Shown: positions 1-8,453, numbered from the stretch's first letter. The stretch is 34,686 bases of DNA from Opitutia bacterium (GCA_947461205.1 CANHJG010000044.1:1-34686); one strand, 5' to 3'. Notes: a model not told the origin generated them from the sequence alone. Made by a program: numbers and translations.

Positions 1-1520
1 TCGGCGACGACCTGCATCATGAGGTCTTCGTCGATGGCCACGCGCTTTTCGTCGCGGGACTTCTTCCACTCCTCGGTGACCTGCTCCTGCTTGGCGCGGA
101 GCTGTTTCTCCTGATCGCGGAATTTGGCGGCTTCTTCGAAATGCTGCTCGGCGATGGACTTTTCCTTTTGCGCGCAGACGCCTTCGATCTCCTTCGTCAG
201 AGACTCGACATTCGGCGGACGGACGAGCGCACCGATGCGCGCCCGCGAGCCGGCCTCGTCCATCACATCGATGGCCTTGTCCGGCAGGAAACGCCCCGTG
301 ATGTAGCGGTCCGAAAGCTTCGCCGCAGCCTCGAGCGACTTGTCAGTAAACGTCGCCTTGTGGTGGTCCTCATATTTCGAACGGATGCCCTTGAGGATGA
401 GCACGGTGTCGTCGACCGAGGGGGCCTCGACCTTCACGGACTGGAAGCGGCGGTCGAGCGCGGAGTCTTTTTCGATATACTTGCGGTATTCGTTCAGCGT
501 CGTCGCGCCGACACACTGCAACTCTCCGCGCGACAGTGCGGGCTTGAAGATGTTGGACGCGTCCATCGCTCCCTCGGCGGCCCCGGCGCCGACGATCGTG
601 TGCATCTCGTCGATGAAGATGATGACGTTTTTCGCCCGCTTGATCTCGTCCATCACGGCCTTGATGCGTTCCTCGAACTGGCCGCGGTATTTGGTGCCGG
701 CCACCATGAGGGCGAGATCGAGCGTAATGACTTTCTTGTCCGCCAAAATCTCCGGCACGAGGCCGGCGGCGATTTCCTGGGCGAGGCCCTCGACGATGGC
801 CGTCTTGCCGACCCCCGCTTCGCCGATCAGCACGGGATTGTTCTTCGTGCGGCGGCAGAGAATCTGGATGACGCGGCGGATCTCGTTTTGGCGACCGATG
901 ACGGGATCCATCTCGCCCTTGCGCGCAAGCTCGGTGAGGTCGCGGCCGAAGGCCTTCAACGCGGGCGTCTTCACGTCCTTCTTGTCCTCGGGCTGGGCCC
1001 CGGAACGCGACGAACCACCCGCGGAGGCCTCTTCACCGGGCGTCTCGCCGGGGGTCTGGCCGCCGGAGAACTGCGGGTCGAGTTCGCGGAGAATTTCGTT
1101 GCGCGTCCGCTCGATGTCGATGTCGAGCGACTTGAGCACGCGGGCGGCGACGCCCTCGCCCTCCCGCAGGAGGCCGAGCAGAATGTGCTCGGTGCCGACG
1201 TAGGAATGGTTGAGCGTCTTCGCTTCCTTGCCGGCGAGCGCGAGGACTTTCTTCACGCGCGGCGTGTAAGGAATGCTGCTCTGCGTCTTCGTCTCCTGCC
1301 CCGTGCCGACCTGCTTCTCGACGGCGTTGCGGACGGTCTCGAGGTCGAGCCCCATCTTTTGGAGGACGCTCACGGCGACCCCCTGCCCCAGCTTAATCAG
1401 CCCGAGGAGAATGTGCTCGGTGCCGACGTAGTTGTGGTGGAAGCGGTCGGCTTCCTTGCGGGCGAGCGCGAGCACCTGCTGCGCGCGCGGCGTGAAATTG
1501 TTCATCGGTTCCTGGGACAT
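1..1520 (-). CDS. clpC: ATP-dependent Clp protease ATP-binding subunit ClpC (partial, C-terminal half outside window)
   Basis: AAA+ unfoldase that feeds substrates to ClpP in the cytoplasm. The N-terminal 506 residues are in the window and the reading frame stays open to base 1. Visible in order: two Clp_N repeats (about 8-75 and 85-150, each with [11 protein letters not shown]), a Gly/Ser/Pro-rich linker (about 152-175), and the first AAA+ module. That module has Walker A GEAGVGKT at 233-240 and Walker B with D304/E305. A UVR-type coiled segment follows at about 450-485, which separates ClpC from ClpA and ClpB. The second AAA+ module is missing only because of the window edge. The start is taken at 1520; an internal ATG at 1505 (MNNFTPRAQ) is equally possible and has AGGA just upstream. 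It lies 21 bases after mcsB, so it is the last of the three operon genes seen. Family assignment is secure. Confidence 0.96.
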   Translation of the reverse strand, partial: MSQEPMNNFTPRAQQVLALARKEADRFHHNYVGTEHILLGLIKLGQGVAVSVLQKMGLDLETVRNAVEKQVGTGQETKTQSSIPYTPRVKKVLALAGKEAKTLNHSYVGTEHILLGLLREGEGVAARVLKSLDIDIERTRNEILRELDPQFSGGQTPGETPGEEASAGGSSRSGAQPEDKKDVKTPALKAFGRDLTELARKGEMDPVIGRQNEIRRVIQILCRRTKNNPVLIGEAGVGKTAIVEGLAQEIAAGLVPEILADKKVITLDLALMVAGTKYRGQFEERIKAVMDEIKRAKNVIIFIDEMHTIVGAGAAEGAMDASNIFKPALSRGELQCVGATTLNEYRKYIEKDSALDRRFQSVKVEAPSVDDTVLILKGIRSKYEDHHKATFTDKSLEAAAKLSDRYITGRFLPDKAIDVMDEAGSRARIGALVRPPNVESLTKEIEGVCAQKEKSIAEQHFEEAAKFRDQEKQLRAKQEQVTEEWKKSRDEKRVAIDEDLMMQVVA

Positions 1521-1541
1521 AATGAAGGGTCTGAGGGCGAC

Positions 1542-2633
1542 TTAGTTTTTGCCGTGAGTGCTGAAAGTAAAATCGGGGCGGACGAAATTGGCAAACTCCG
1601 AACGCAGGCGGGTAGCCCGCAGGAGGTCGCGCTGACCGGGCTCGAATTCGCCCTTCTGCGCGTGCTGGAGATGGCCGGGCTGCGCCTCGATCAAGAGCCG
1701 GTCGATCACGCAGCGGCTCGCGTCGGGAAACACCGACAGATCGATGCCGAGCCGGATGAGCGACAGCAGATTCATCGCCTCGCCCGAGCTGAGGACGTGG
1801 GAATTCTGGAGGATGCCGAACGCCCGACCGATCTTGTCGAACAGTTTGGCCGCGTCGGCTTCGAGCAGTTTTTCGCGCGCGTTGAGTTCGTGCTCGATGA
1901 TCGACTGCAGCACGCTGTGCAGCCGCTTGATGATTTCCGCCTCGGACTCGCCGAGCGTCGTCTGATTGGAGATCTGGAAGATGCTGCCGCTGGCATCGGA
2001 GCCCTCGCCAAACAGCCCGCGGACCACCATGCCGAGCTGGTTGACCGCGCGGACCACTTTCTCCATCTGATTCGAGATCACAAGCGCCGGCAGGTGCATC
2101 ATCGCGGAGGCGCGCATGGCGGTGCCGAGATTCGTCGGGCAAGCGGTGAGGTAGCCGAGCGTGGGGGTGAACGCGTAGTCGAGGTGTTCCTCGAGCGCGC
2201 TATCGAGCTCGTTGATGGCATTCCACGCTTTCTTCAGCTGAAAGCCGGAGCGCAGCACCTGGATGCGGAGGTGGTCCTCCTCGTTCACCATCACGGAAAA
2301 CGCCTGGTCCTTGCTGATGATCACGCCGGCGCCGCTCTTGGCCCCGCTGAGTTCACGGCTGATCAGGTGGCGCTCGACGAGAATCTGTTTTTCCAACTCG
2401 CTGAGTTCACCCACGGTGATGTTGAGCGAACGCTTCATCGGGGAGGTCGCGGCCACGGCGTCGCGGCAGACGGCGAGGATCTCTTCGCGCTGCGCGGGCT
2501 TCGCCCAGCCGGGAAAAGACCGGCCGGCGATATTCCGCGCGAGGCGGATGCGCGTCATCAGCACGATCGCGGTCTTGTTGCTCGCGGCGTCGGTCAGCTC
2601 CGAAGGGGTGTCGATGAGCGAAGCGATGGTCAT
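1542..2633 (-). CDS. mcsB: Protein arginine kinase McsB
   Basis: ATP:guanido phosphotransferase-fold kinase of 363 residues that phosphorylates arginines on proteins. In Bacillus the phosphoarginine mark sends proteins to ClpCP. Visible motifs are TRIRLARN near the N-terminus, NEEDHLR at 117-123 in the catalytic region, and CPTNLGT with the characteristic phosphagen-kinase cysteine at 165. The C-terminal RDLLRA at 335-340 matches the RDxxRA phosphoarginine-binding motif of true McsB. This argues for protein arginine kinase rather than creatine or arginine kinase of small metabolites. The open frame continues upstream, but MTIASLID fits the family N-terminus and begins 4 bases after the mcsA stop, so this start was chosen. 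The mcsA-mcsB-clpC order matches the Firmicute operon except that ctsR is absent. Confidence 0.95.
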   Translation of the reverse strand: MTIASLIDTPSELTDAASNKTAIVLMTRIRLARNIAGRSFPGWAKPAQREEILAVCRDAVAATSPMKRSLNITVGELSELEKQILVERHLISRELSGAKSGAGVIISKDQAFSVMVNEEDHLRIQVLRSGFQLKKAWNAINELDSALEEHLDYAFTPTLGYLTACPTNLGTAMRASAMMHLPALVISNQMEKVVRAVNQLGMVVRGLFGEGSDASGSIFQISNQTTLGESEAEIIKRLHSVLQSIIEHELNAREKLLEADAAKLFDKIGRAFGILQNSHVLSSGEAMNLLSLIRLGIDLSVFPDASRCVIDRLLIEAQPGHLQHAQKGEFEPGQRDLLRATRLRSEFANFVRPDFTFSTHGKN

Positions 2634-2637
2634 GGGC

Positions 2638-3150
2638 TTAGCGCGCGGGCTTCGGGTTGGACGGGACGGATTGTTTGACTTGGCTGATTTCATCGCGGGC
2701 ACGGGCGGCGTCTTCGTAACGCTCGGATTTGATCGCCTCGGTGAGGTCGAGTTCGAGTTTGGTGAGGCGGTCGTAGAGGGATTTGCGCGCGAGGGCGCAC
2801 TGCGGGATCTTCCCGGTGTGGGTCGTGCCCTTGTGCATGTTGTCGAGCATCGGCTCGACGAGGGTCTTGAACGCCTCATAGCACGCGGGGCAGCCGAACC
2901 GGCCGTGTTTCTTGAAATCGTTCTGCGTGAACCCGCACTGCTCGCAGCGCACGCCCGCCAGCGACGGCTCGGGGTTCAACGAGGCTTTGAGGAGCAGATC
3001 GGCGAGCGAGAAGCCGCTGGGGTCGGTCACGCCCTTGGCCTGCGCACAGCTCTCACACAGATCCACTTTGTGAACCTTGTTGTTCACGATTTGGGTGAGG
3101 TGGACGGTGGCGGGTTTCGCGCAGAGGTCGCATTTGAGCGGGTTGGCCAT
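2638..3150 (-). CDS. mcsA: McsA-like zinc-finger/UVR-motif activator of McsB
   Basis: Protein of 170 residues that in Bacillus binds and activates the arginine kinase McsB. Two pairs of CxxC motifs are visible: C7/C10 with C32/C35, and C69/C72 with C87/C90, consistent with two zinc sites. The C-terminal part (about 125-165) is a charged UVR-like helix-loop-helix containing KSERYEDAARARDEI, the same type of motif found in UvrB, UvrC and ClpC. The chosen start MANPLKCDLC puts the first zinc motif at the normal place; the longer open frame upstream has no family-like sequence. It is the first gene of the operon, with mcsB following after 4 bases. A CtsR repressor would normally lie upstream, but the next 200 bases lead straight into ilvE. 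Confidence 0.92.
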   Translation of the reverse strand: MANPLKCDLCAKPATVHLTQIVNNKVHKVDLCESCAQAKGVTDPSGFSLADLLLKASLNPEPSLAGVRCEQCGFTQNDFKKHGRFGCPACYEAFKTLVEPMLDNMHKGTTHTGKIPQCALARKSLYDRLTKLELDLTEAIKSERYEDAARARDEISQVKQSVPSNPKPAR

Positions 3151-3176
3151 GAAAGAGATTAGTGGGTTCTGCAGGC

Positions 3177-3204
3177 ACCATGCCACGGACGTGCTCGCTG
3201 GCAA
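3177..3204 (-). promoter_or_regulatory. possible promoter of the mcsA-mcsB-clpC operon
   Basis: On the minus strand TTGCCA (3204-3199) is followed after 16 bases by CATGGT (3182-3177), about 26 bases before the mcsA start. The -35 matches 5 of 6 consensus bases and the -10 only 3 of 6. No heat-shock CIRCE or CtsR heptad repeat was seen in the 200-base gap 3151-3350, which otherwise holds only GC-rich sequence with no gene. This is a by-eye call. Confidence 0.28.
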
Positions 3205-3350
3205 GTGCGCGCGCGCCAATCGCCGCAGCGCGCCGTGCCGTCGCGGCGCACTGGGCCAACGGTGCAATCGTGACCCGGCCGGAAAACGTGGGCGCAGCGG
3301 TCGGCCCGCCGCCGTGCCCCACCCACCAGCCGCGGTTCCGATCGCGCCAA

Positions 3351-4217
3351 TCAGATGCGTTCGCCCTCGACCAGCACGCGGCGGCGGAACGACGCCAGCA
3401 CCCGGTGCGTGATCGGTCCCGGCTTGCCCGTACCAATCTCGCGCCCGTCGAGCTTCGCCACCGGAATGACCTCGGCGCCCGTGCCCGTCAGGAAACACTC
3501 GTCCGCACACCAAATGTCGTAGCGGGTCATGTTGACCTCCTGAATCGGCACGCCGATTTCCTGCGCGATATCGAAGATCGTGCCGCGGGTGATGCCCTTG
3601 AGGGCGCCCTGCGACGCCGACGGGGTGTAGATCACCCCTTTGTGAATCGTGAACACGTTGTCCGCCGTGCACTCGGCGACGTAGCCCTGGTCGTTCAGCA
3701 TGATCGCCTCGAGCGCCCCAAACTGCTTCGCCTCGATCTTGCCGAGGATGTTGTTCATGTAGTTCAGCGACTTGATCGCCGGCGGCAACGCCGCGGGATT
3801 GATGCGGCGCGTGGGCACCGTGACGATGGCAAGGCCGTTCTCGTAATACTCCTTCGGATAGAGCGAAATCTTGCTCGCGATGATGAAGACCGTCGGCTTC
3901 GGGCAGGACCAAGGCGCGAGGCCGAGGTCGCCGACGCCACGGGTGACGACGAGGCGGATGTAGGCGTCGGTCAGGCCGTTTTGGCGGCACGTCTCGGCCG
4001 TCGCCCACGCCAGTTCCTTCCGCGACAGGGGCAGAGTCAGGAGGATGGCCTTGGCCGAATACTCCAGCCGCTCAAGGTGCTCATCGAGCCGGAAAATATT
4101 CCCGCCATACAGGCGGATGCCTTCGAACACGCCGTCGCCGTAAAGCAGGCCATGGTCAAACACGGACACCTTGGCTTCGGCGTCGTCGACGAACTTGCCA
4201 TCGAGATAGATCTTCAT
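3351..4217 (-). CDS. ilvE: Branched-chain amino acid aminotransferase (class IV PLP enzyme)
   Basis: PLP-dependent transaminase of 288 residues that interconverts leucine, isoleucine and valine with their 2-oxo acids, using glutamate/2-oxoglutarate. Visible: VFDHGLLYGDGVFEGIR at 19-35, a class IV signature; the PLP lysine in AIKSLNYMNN (K149); and ECTADNVF at 182-189, the usual conserved Glu-x-Thr-x-x-Asn segment. Length fits the short IlvE type. D-alanine aminotransferase shares this fold, but the KSLNYMNNILGKIEA version favours IlvE. MKIYLDGKFV is the family N-terminus and follows a plausible promoter; the longer upstream reading has no homology-like content. It is transcribed divergently from the prepilin-like gene and appears to stand alone. 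Confidence 0.92.
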   Translation of the reverse strand: MKIYLDGKFVDDAEAKVSVFDHGLLYGDGVFEGIRLYGGNIFRLDEHLERLEYSAKAILLTLPLSRKELAWATAETCRQNGLTDAYIRLVVTRGVGDLGLAPWSCPKPTVFIIASKISLYPKEYYENGLAIVTVPTRRINPAALPPAIKSLNYMNNILGKIEAKQFGALEAIMLNDQGYVAECTADNVFTIHKGVIYTPSASQGALKGITRGTIFDIAQEIGVPIQEVNMTRYDIWCADECFLTGTGAEVIPVAKLDGREIGTGKPGPITHRVLASFRRRVLVEGERI

Positions 4218-4225
4218 CGTGGCCG

Positions 4226-4255
4226 AGCCTAGGGGCGCGGAAAAAGTTTTGTCGA
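4226..4255 (-). promoter_or_regulatory. probable ilvE promoter
   Basis: On the minus strand TCGACA (4255-4250) and TAGGCT (4231-4226) are separated by 18 bases, placing transcription just before the ATG at 4217. A perfect 12-base palindrome, CCCCGCGCGGGG (4257-4268), touches the upstream side of the -35 box and could be an operator or chance GC-rich symmetry. Confidence 0.42.
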
Positions 4256-4348
4256 GCCCCGCGCGGGGAAAATCTGCTTGTGCTCGCGATTTTTCGCCGA
4301 AACTGTCGGCCTGTTTTCGCGTCTTTCCATCTCCCCTCTCCACTTCTC

Positions 4349-5131
4349 ATGCGCAAATCACCCCGTTCGTCCACGTCAGCCTTCACGCTGATCGAGTTGC
4401 TCACCGTCATCGCGATCATCGGCATCCTGGCCGCGATCATCATTCCAACGGTCGGCGCCGTCCGTGAAAAAGCCCAGCGTGCCGTCGACGGCAACAACCT
4501 CCGCGAGATCGTGAAAGCGGCCCAGATCTACGCCGGCGACAATCAGGACAAGTTGCCGGACCCGCAGCAGATCAGCAACGCCGTCCTCACCGCGCCCTCG
4601 CTGGCGTGGAAGTGGCCCGGGATTCTCGCCAAGAACAATATTCTCACCGATCCCTCCTTCTACTTCGCCAAGAACGACCCGGTGTTCAGCGGCACCTACC
4701 CGACGTTTATCATCAACCCGAGCGCCGCCCGCAATTCCCTCCATACCACTTTCACCACCAGCCGTTCCCCCTCATGGGAGTTCGTCGGCGGGGTAAAAAT
4801 GAGCGACGCGGCCACCAGCCCCCTCGCCTACACCCGCGGCCTCCAGACCAACGGCACGTGGAGCGCCACCAGCGGCGTCTACAAGGATAGCGGCGGTTAC
4901 ATCGCGTTCCTCGGCGGCAACGTCACGTTCTACCCGAACACCACACAGGTTTTCACGACCAATAACGCGGCGAGCACGAGCGGGACGAAGCCCACCGATA
5001 TCCGGCAGGGCATTCCCTTCAACGCCGCGGCCACCAACAGCAGCGCGCGCGTCTACGGCATCCCGCCCTCCACCGGCGCCGGTGGCATGATCGGCACCGC
5101 CAACGGCACCCTCGCCACCCGCGGGCCCTGA
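4349..5131 (+). CDS. Prepilin-like secreted protein with N-terminal methylation motif (pseudopilin family)
   Basis: Protein of 260 residues carrying a type IV prepilin/type II pseudopilin leader: a short basic stretch (residues 1-11), then FTLIELLTVIAIIGILAA from residue 12. The glutamate at +5 of the mature protein is present. The expected cleavage lies between Ala11 and Phe12, so the -1 residue is Ala rather than the usual Gly. The hydrophobic helix is followed by a charged helix (REKAQRAVDGNNLREIVKAAQIYAGDNQ) and a soluble domain of Gly/Ser/Thr/Asn-rich beta-type sequence. No pilus, secretion or prepilin peptidase gene is adjacent. Such H-X9-DG-like/G-type prepilin proteins are abundant as orphans in Verrucomicrobia and Planctomycetes, where their role is mostly unknown. 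The start MRKSPRSS gives the normal short leader; a longer frame begins at 4280 but would make an atypical leader. Confidence 0.85.
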   Translation: MRKSPRSSTSAFTLIELLTVIAIIGILAAIIIPTVGAVREKAQRAVDGNNLREIVKAAQIYAGDNQDKLPDPQQISNAVLTAPSLAWKWPGILAKNNILTDPSFYFAKNDPVFSGTYPTFIINPSAARNSLHTTFTTSRSPSWEFVGGVKMSDAATSPLAYTRGLQTNGTWSATSGVYKDSGGYIAFLGGNVTFYPNTTQVFTTNNAASTSGTKPTDIRQGIPFNAAATNSSARVYGIPPSTGAGGMIGTANGTLATRGP

Positions 5132-5162
5132 TCGCCCCGCCGCCCCGCCCGCTTCCTCTCTG

Positions 5163-5195
5163 GCCCGGCCGCCGATGCGGCCGGGCTTTTTATTT
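5163..5195 (+). terminator. rho-independent terminator after the prepilin-like gene
   Basis: A perfect 10-bp stem GCCCGGCCGC (5163-5172) / GCGGCCGGGC (5177-5186) with a CGAT loop is followed by TTTTTATTT (5187-5195). It lies 31 bases after the stop codon and isolates the prepilin-like gene from the pyrophosphatase gene downstream. Confidence 0.92.
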
Positions 5196-5242
5196 CCCGC
5201 TTCCCCCGGCTCGCCCGGGCCCTCAGTCTCCCCTACCGTTCC

Positions 5243-6994
5243 ATGACGCCCGCCCTCCCATCCGCGCCCGCTGCCCCAACCACCTATGTCGTGGGCCACA
5301 AGAACCCCGACGCTGACGCCATCTGCTCGGCCATCGCCTATGCCGCCTTCAAGCAGGCCCGCGGCGAGCGCGGCTACATCGCGGCCCGGTGCGGCAACTC
5401 CAACGCCCGCATCGACACCATTCTCGCCCGCTTCCGCACCCCGCTGCCCTACTACCTCAGCGACGTTTCGCCCCGCGTGCGCGATCTCATGGCGTCCGAC
5501 GTCGTCTCCGTTTCCGAACACGCCACCTGCGCCGAGGCCCTCGAACTCCTCGACCGCCACCACGTCCGCGTCCTCCCCGTCACCGCGTCGCGCAAAGGCC
5601 TCCCCGGCGTCGTCGGCGTCGTCTCGCTCGCCGCGCTCGGCGGCGTCTTCATCCCGCGGGTCAGCGAGCCGCGCGCCATGCGTCAGGTGAATACCTCGCT
5701 CGCCAACATCACCCGCGCCCTCCACGGCCGCGCCCTCCACCTCGTCGGCGAGAAAAAGATCGAGCAGCTCTACGTCCGCCTCGGCACGATGGACATCTCG
5801 TCCTTCTGGAGCGTCTCCATCCGCGAAAATATCCCCGCCAACCAGGCCATCGTCATCGTCGGCGACCGCCACGACATCCAGCGCCGCTCCATCGAACTCG
5901 GCATCCGCGCCCTCGTCATCTCCAGCAACCTCGAACCCGACGACGAAACCGTCGAGTTCGCCAAGGCCCGCGGCGTCAGCGTCATCGTCAGCCCCTACGA
6001 TTCCGCCACGACGTCATGGGTCGTCCGCACGGCCTCCAGCATCGAACGCGTCATCGAGCGCAACGTCCCGACCGTCGGTCCCGACGTCCGCATCGCCGAC
6101 GTCCGCAAGAAATTCTTCGCCGGCCTCACCCACGCCCTCCCCGTTGTCGGCGACGACGGCTCGCTGCTCGGCATCATCACCAAGACCGACATCCTGAAGC
6201 CCGTTTCCACCCGCCTCGTCCTCGTGGATCACAACGAGATCACGCAGGCCGTGCCCGGCGCCGACGAGGTGCCCATCGCCGAGATCATCGATCACCACCG
6301 CCTCGGCGCGCTCAACACCTCCCAGCCGATTCTCTTCATTAACGAGCCCGTGGGTTCCACCTGCACGATCGTGGCCGATCTCTTCCGCCGGGAGGGCCTC
6401 CAGCCCTCGCCCGACATCGCCGGCATCATGATGTCCGGACTCATCTCCGACACCCTCCACCTCAACGGCCCGACCACGACGTCCAAGGACGCCATCATTC
6501 TCGCCTGGCTCGCCGAAATCGCCGGCGTCAACTCGAAGCAACTCGCCGACGAGATCTTCAACTCCGGTTCGGTCATTCTGGCCAACCCGCCCGCGAAAAT
6601 CGTCCGCTCCGACTACAAGATTTACGAGGAGGAAGGCCTCCGCTTCGCCGTCTCGCAGGTCGAGGAACTCGGCTTCGGCAACTTCTGGAGCCAGGCCCAA
6701 CCCATCGCGCTCGCCCTCGGCGAACTCCGCGACGAAGAACACCTCGCCTTCGCCGCGCTGCTCATCACCGACATCAATACGCAGAATTCCCTCCTCCTCG
6801 TCAAAGGCGACGCCTCCCTGATCCAGCGCATCAGCTATGCCCACGTCGAGCAGGACGAAATTTTCGACCTCCCCGGCATCGTCAGCCGCAAGAAGCAGCT
6901 CATCCCCTACCTCTCGAGCCTGCTCAAAGAAATGGCGGCCGACGGGGTGCTGCCCACCTCCCGCACCTCCACGCCGTTCAAAAAGAAAAAGTAG
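5243..6994 (+). CDS. ppaC: Family II manganese-dependent inorganic pyrophosphatase with CBS-DRTGG-CBS regulatory insert
   Basis: Cytoplasmic DHH-superfamily enzyme of 583 residues that hydrolyses pyrophosphate to phosphate using Mn/Co. Metal-site motifs are visible: GHKNPDAD at 18-25, VDHNE at 328-332, DHH at 350-352, SD at 402-403, and the substrate-binding SRKKQ near the C-terminus (548-552). Between the first motif and VDHNE lies an insert of roughly 250 residues: CBS 1 (about 77-135), a DRTGG-like region (about 165-250) and CBS 2 (about 270-322). In clostridial CBS-PPases this insert binds adenine nucleotides and tunes activity to energy charge, so the same is inferred here. The C-terminus ends in four lysines. 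Start MTPALPSAPA is the first ATG and leaves a short Pro/Ala-rich lead-in. Confidence 0.94.
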   Translation: MTPALPSAPAAPTTYVVGHKNPDADAICSAIAYAAFKQARGERGYIAARCGNSNARIDTILARFRTPLPYYLSDVSPRVRDLMASDVVSVSEHATCAEALELLDRHHVRVLPVTASRKGLPGVVGVVSLAALGGVFIPRVSEPRAMRQVNTSLANITRALHGRALHLVGEKKIEQLYVRLGTMDISSFWSVSIRENIPANQAIVIVGDRHDIQRRSIELGIRALVISSNLEPDDETVEFAKARGVSVIVSPYDSATTSWVVRTASSIERVIERNVPTVGPDVRIADVRKKFFAGLTHALPVVGDDGSLLGIITKTDILKPVSTRLVLVDHNEITQAVPGADEVPIAEIIDHHRLGALNTSQPILFINEPVGSTCTIVADLFRREGLQPSPDIAGIMMSGLISDTLHLNGPTTTSKDAIILAWLAEIAGVNSKQLADEIFNSGSVILANPPAKIVRSDYKIYEEEGLRFAVSQVEELGFGNFWSQAQPIALALGELRDEEHLAFAALLITDINTQNSLLLVKGDASLIQRISYAHVEQDEIFDLPGIVSRKKQLIPYLSSLLKEMAADGVLPTSRTSTPFKKKK

Positions 6995-7014
6995 GTCGGG
7001 CGCCCCCGCCCGAC
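6982..7014 (-). terminator. rho-independent terminator of lpdA overlapping the end of ppaC
   Basis: An 8-bp stem GTCGGGCG (6995-7002) / CGCCCGAC (7007-7014) sits between two convergent genes. Read on the minus strand it is followed by CTAC and then TTTTTCTTTTT, which is the complement of the poly-lysine codons and stop of the pyrophosphatase gene. The stop codon of lpdA is only 8 bases before the stem. Confidence 0.7.
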
Positions 7015-7021
7015 CCCGTGG

Positions 7022-8419
7022 TCAGATGTGGATCGCCTCGCCGGTCGTCGCCGCGGCGGCCTCCATGACCGCCTCGCTCAACGTCGGGTGCGCGTGGATC
7101 GTCTGGTGGATTTCCTCGATCGTCGCTTCGAGCTCTACCGCGAGGCCATACTCGGCGATCAGCTCCGTCGCTTCCGCACCGATGATGTGCGCGCCGAGAA
7201 TCTCGCCCGTCTTCGCGTCGCTGATGACCTTGACGAAACCCTCGCTCTCGGCGGACGCCACGGCCTTGCCGGAGGCAGTGAACGGAAACTTGCCCACCCG
7301 GTAATCGAGTTTTTTTTCCTTCGCGGCCTTCTCGGTGAGTCCGGTGCTGGAAACCTGCGGCTGGCAATACGTGCAGCCCGGGAAATTCTTCACGCGCTTC
7401 GCCGGCCCATGGCCGAACATGCCGTTAACCGCCTGGACCGCTTCGTAGGTCGCCACGTGCGCGAGCCACGGCGGACCGATGATGTCGCCCGCGGCGTAAA
7501 TGCCCTTCACGCTCGATTGGTAATCGTCGCCGACCTTCACGTAATTGCGGTCGAGTTCAACGTTCAGGGTCTTGCCGAGCACGCCCTCGATGTTCGCCAC
7601 GACGCCGATGGCCGACAGCACCGTCTCGGCCTCGATCTCCTCGGACTTGCCCTCCTTCACGAGGTTTAGCTTCACCGCGTTTTTGCCCACGCGGAAATTC
7701 TCGCACTTGGTGCCGGTGTGAATCGCGATACCCTGTTTTTCGAACGAGCGGTGCAGCGTCTTCGCCACCTCCTCGTCCTCCACCGGCAGAATCTGCGGCA
7801 ACATCTCGACCAGCGTCACCTTCGCGCCAAACGCGTTGAAGAAATAGGCGAACTCCACGCCGATCGCCCCCGCGCCGACGATCACGATGGATTTCGGCAG
7901 CGTCTTGTTCGCCAGCGCCTCGCGCGAGGTCATCACACGCGCCCCGTCGACCTCAAGGTCCGGGATGCGGCGCATCTTGCACCCGGTCGCGAGGAGAATC
8001 GCCTTCGTCTTGAAAAACTTTCCCTTGTGCTCGCCCTCGGTGATTTCGACCATCCCCGCCGCCGGGACCTGGCCGCGGCCGACAAAGTAATCCACCTTGT
8101 TTTTCTTGAACAGAAACTCGATGCCCTTGGCCATCTGCTGCGAGACGCCGCGCGACCGCTCCATCACCTTGGCAAAATCGAACGTCACATCCTTCACCGT
8201 GATGCCAAACGCTTCGGCTTTCTTGATCTTTTGATACAGCTCCGCGCTCTTGAGCAGCGCCTTCGTCGGAATGCAGCCCCAGTTGAGGCAGGTGCCCCCC
8301 GCGCGCTCGCTCTCGATGCACGCGACCTTCTTGCCGAGTTGCCCGGCCCGGATCGCGCCCGCGTAACCCGCCGGACCGCCACCGATGACAATGAGATCGT
8401 ATTCCGTAGTTTCAGCCAT
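7022..8419 (-). CDS. lpdA: Dihydrolipoyl dehydrogenase (E3)
   Basis: FAD enzyme of 465 residues that reoxidises dihydrolipoamide with NAD+ for 2-oxo-acid dehydrogenase complexes or the glycine cleavage system. Visible: FAD-binding IGGGPAGY at 12-19; the redox disulfide GGTCLNWGCIPTK with Cys44 and Cys49; a second Rossmann motif VIVGAGAIGVEFA for NAD; YAAGDI of the FAD site; and the dimer-interface HPTLSE with the active-site His444 and Glu449. It has no N-terminal lipoyl domain. MAETTEYD was taken as start because it places the FAD motif normally; an alternative start 7 codons upstream adds nothing conserved. No E1 or E2 gene is nearby, so it probably serves several complexes from a separate locus. 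It is convergent with ppaC and shares the terminator region. Confidence 0.95.
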   Translation of the reverse strand: MAETTEYDLIVIGGGPAGYAGAIRAGQLGKKVACIESERAGGTCLNWGCIPTKALLKSAELYQKIKKAEAFGITVKDVTFDFAKVMERSRGVSQQMAKGIEFLFKKNKVDYFVGRGQVPAAGMVEITEGEHKGKFFKTKAILLATGCKMRRIPDLEVDGARVMTSREALANKTLPKSIVIVGAGAIGVEFAYFFNAFGAKVTLVEMLPQILPVEDEEVAKTLHRSFEKQGIAIHTGTKCENFRVGKNAVKLNLVKEGKSEEIEAETVLSAIGVVANIEGVLGKTLNVELDRNYVKVGDDYQSSVKGIYAAGDIIGPPWLAHVATYEAVQAVNGMFGHGPAKRVKNFPGCTYCQPQVSSTGLTEKAAKEKKLDYRVGKFPFTASGKAVASAESEGFVKVISDAKTGEILGAHIIGAEATELIAEYGLAVELEATIEEIHQTIHAHPTLSEAVMEAAAATTGEAIHI

Positions 8420-8447
8420 CCGGCCAAGCTGCCCCGGCACACGACCC

Positions 8448-8453
8448 CGTCAA
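8448..8453 (-). promoter_or_regulatory. possible -35 element of lpdA
   Basis: TTGACG on the minus strand (8453-8448) lies 28 bases before the lpdA ATG. No convincing -10 box follows at 16-18 bases (the nearest is CAGCTT), so this is a weak call. Confidence 0.22.

Noticed and set aside
141-2678. Plus-strand open frame of 845 codons opposite clpC and mcsB
   Set aside because: It is the complement of two well-recognised genes; the high-GC third-position bias leaves the antisense frame open. Its translation is Arg/Asp/Leu-rich with no family-like sequence.
3151-4008. Upstream extension of the mcsA frame through ilvE
   Set aside because: The extension is antisense-strand noise in ilvE's alternate frame; the zinc-finger protein starts at 3150.
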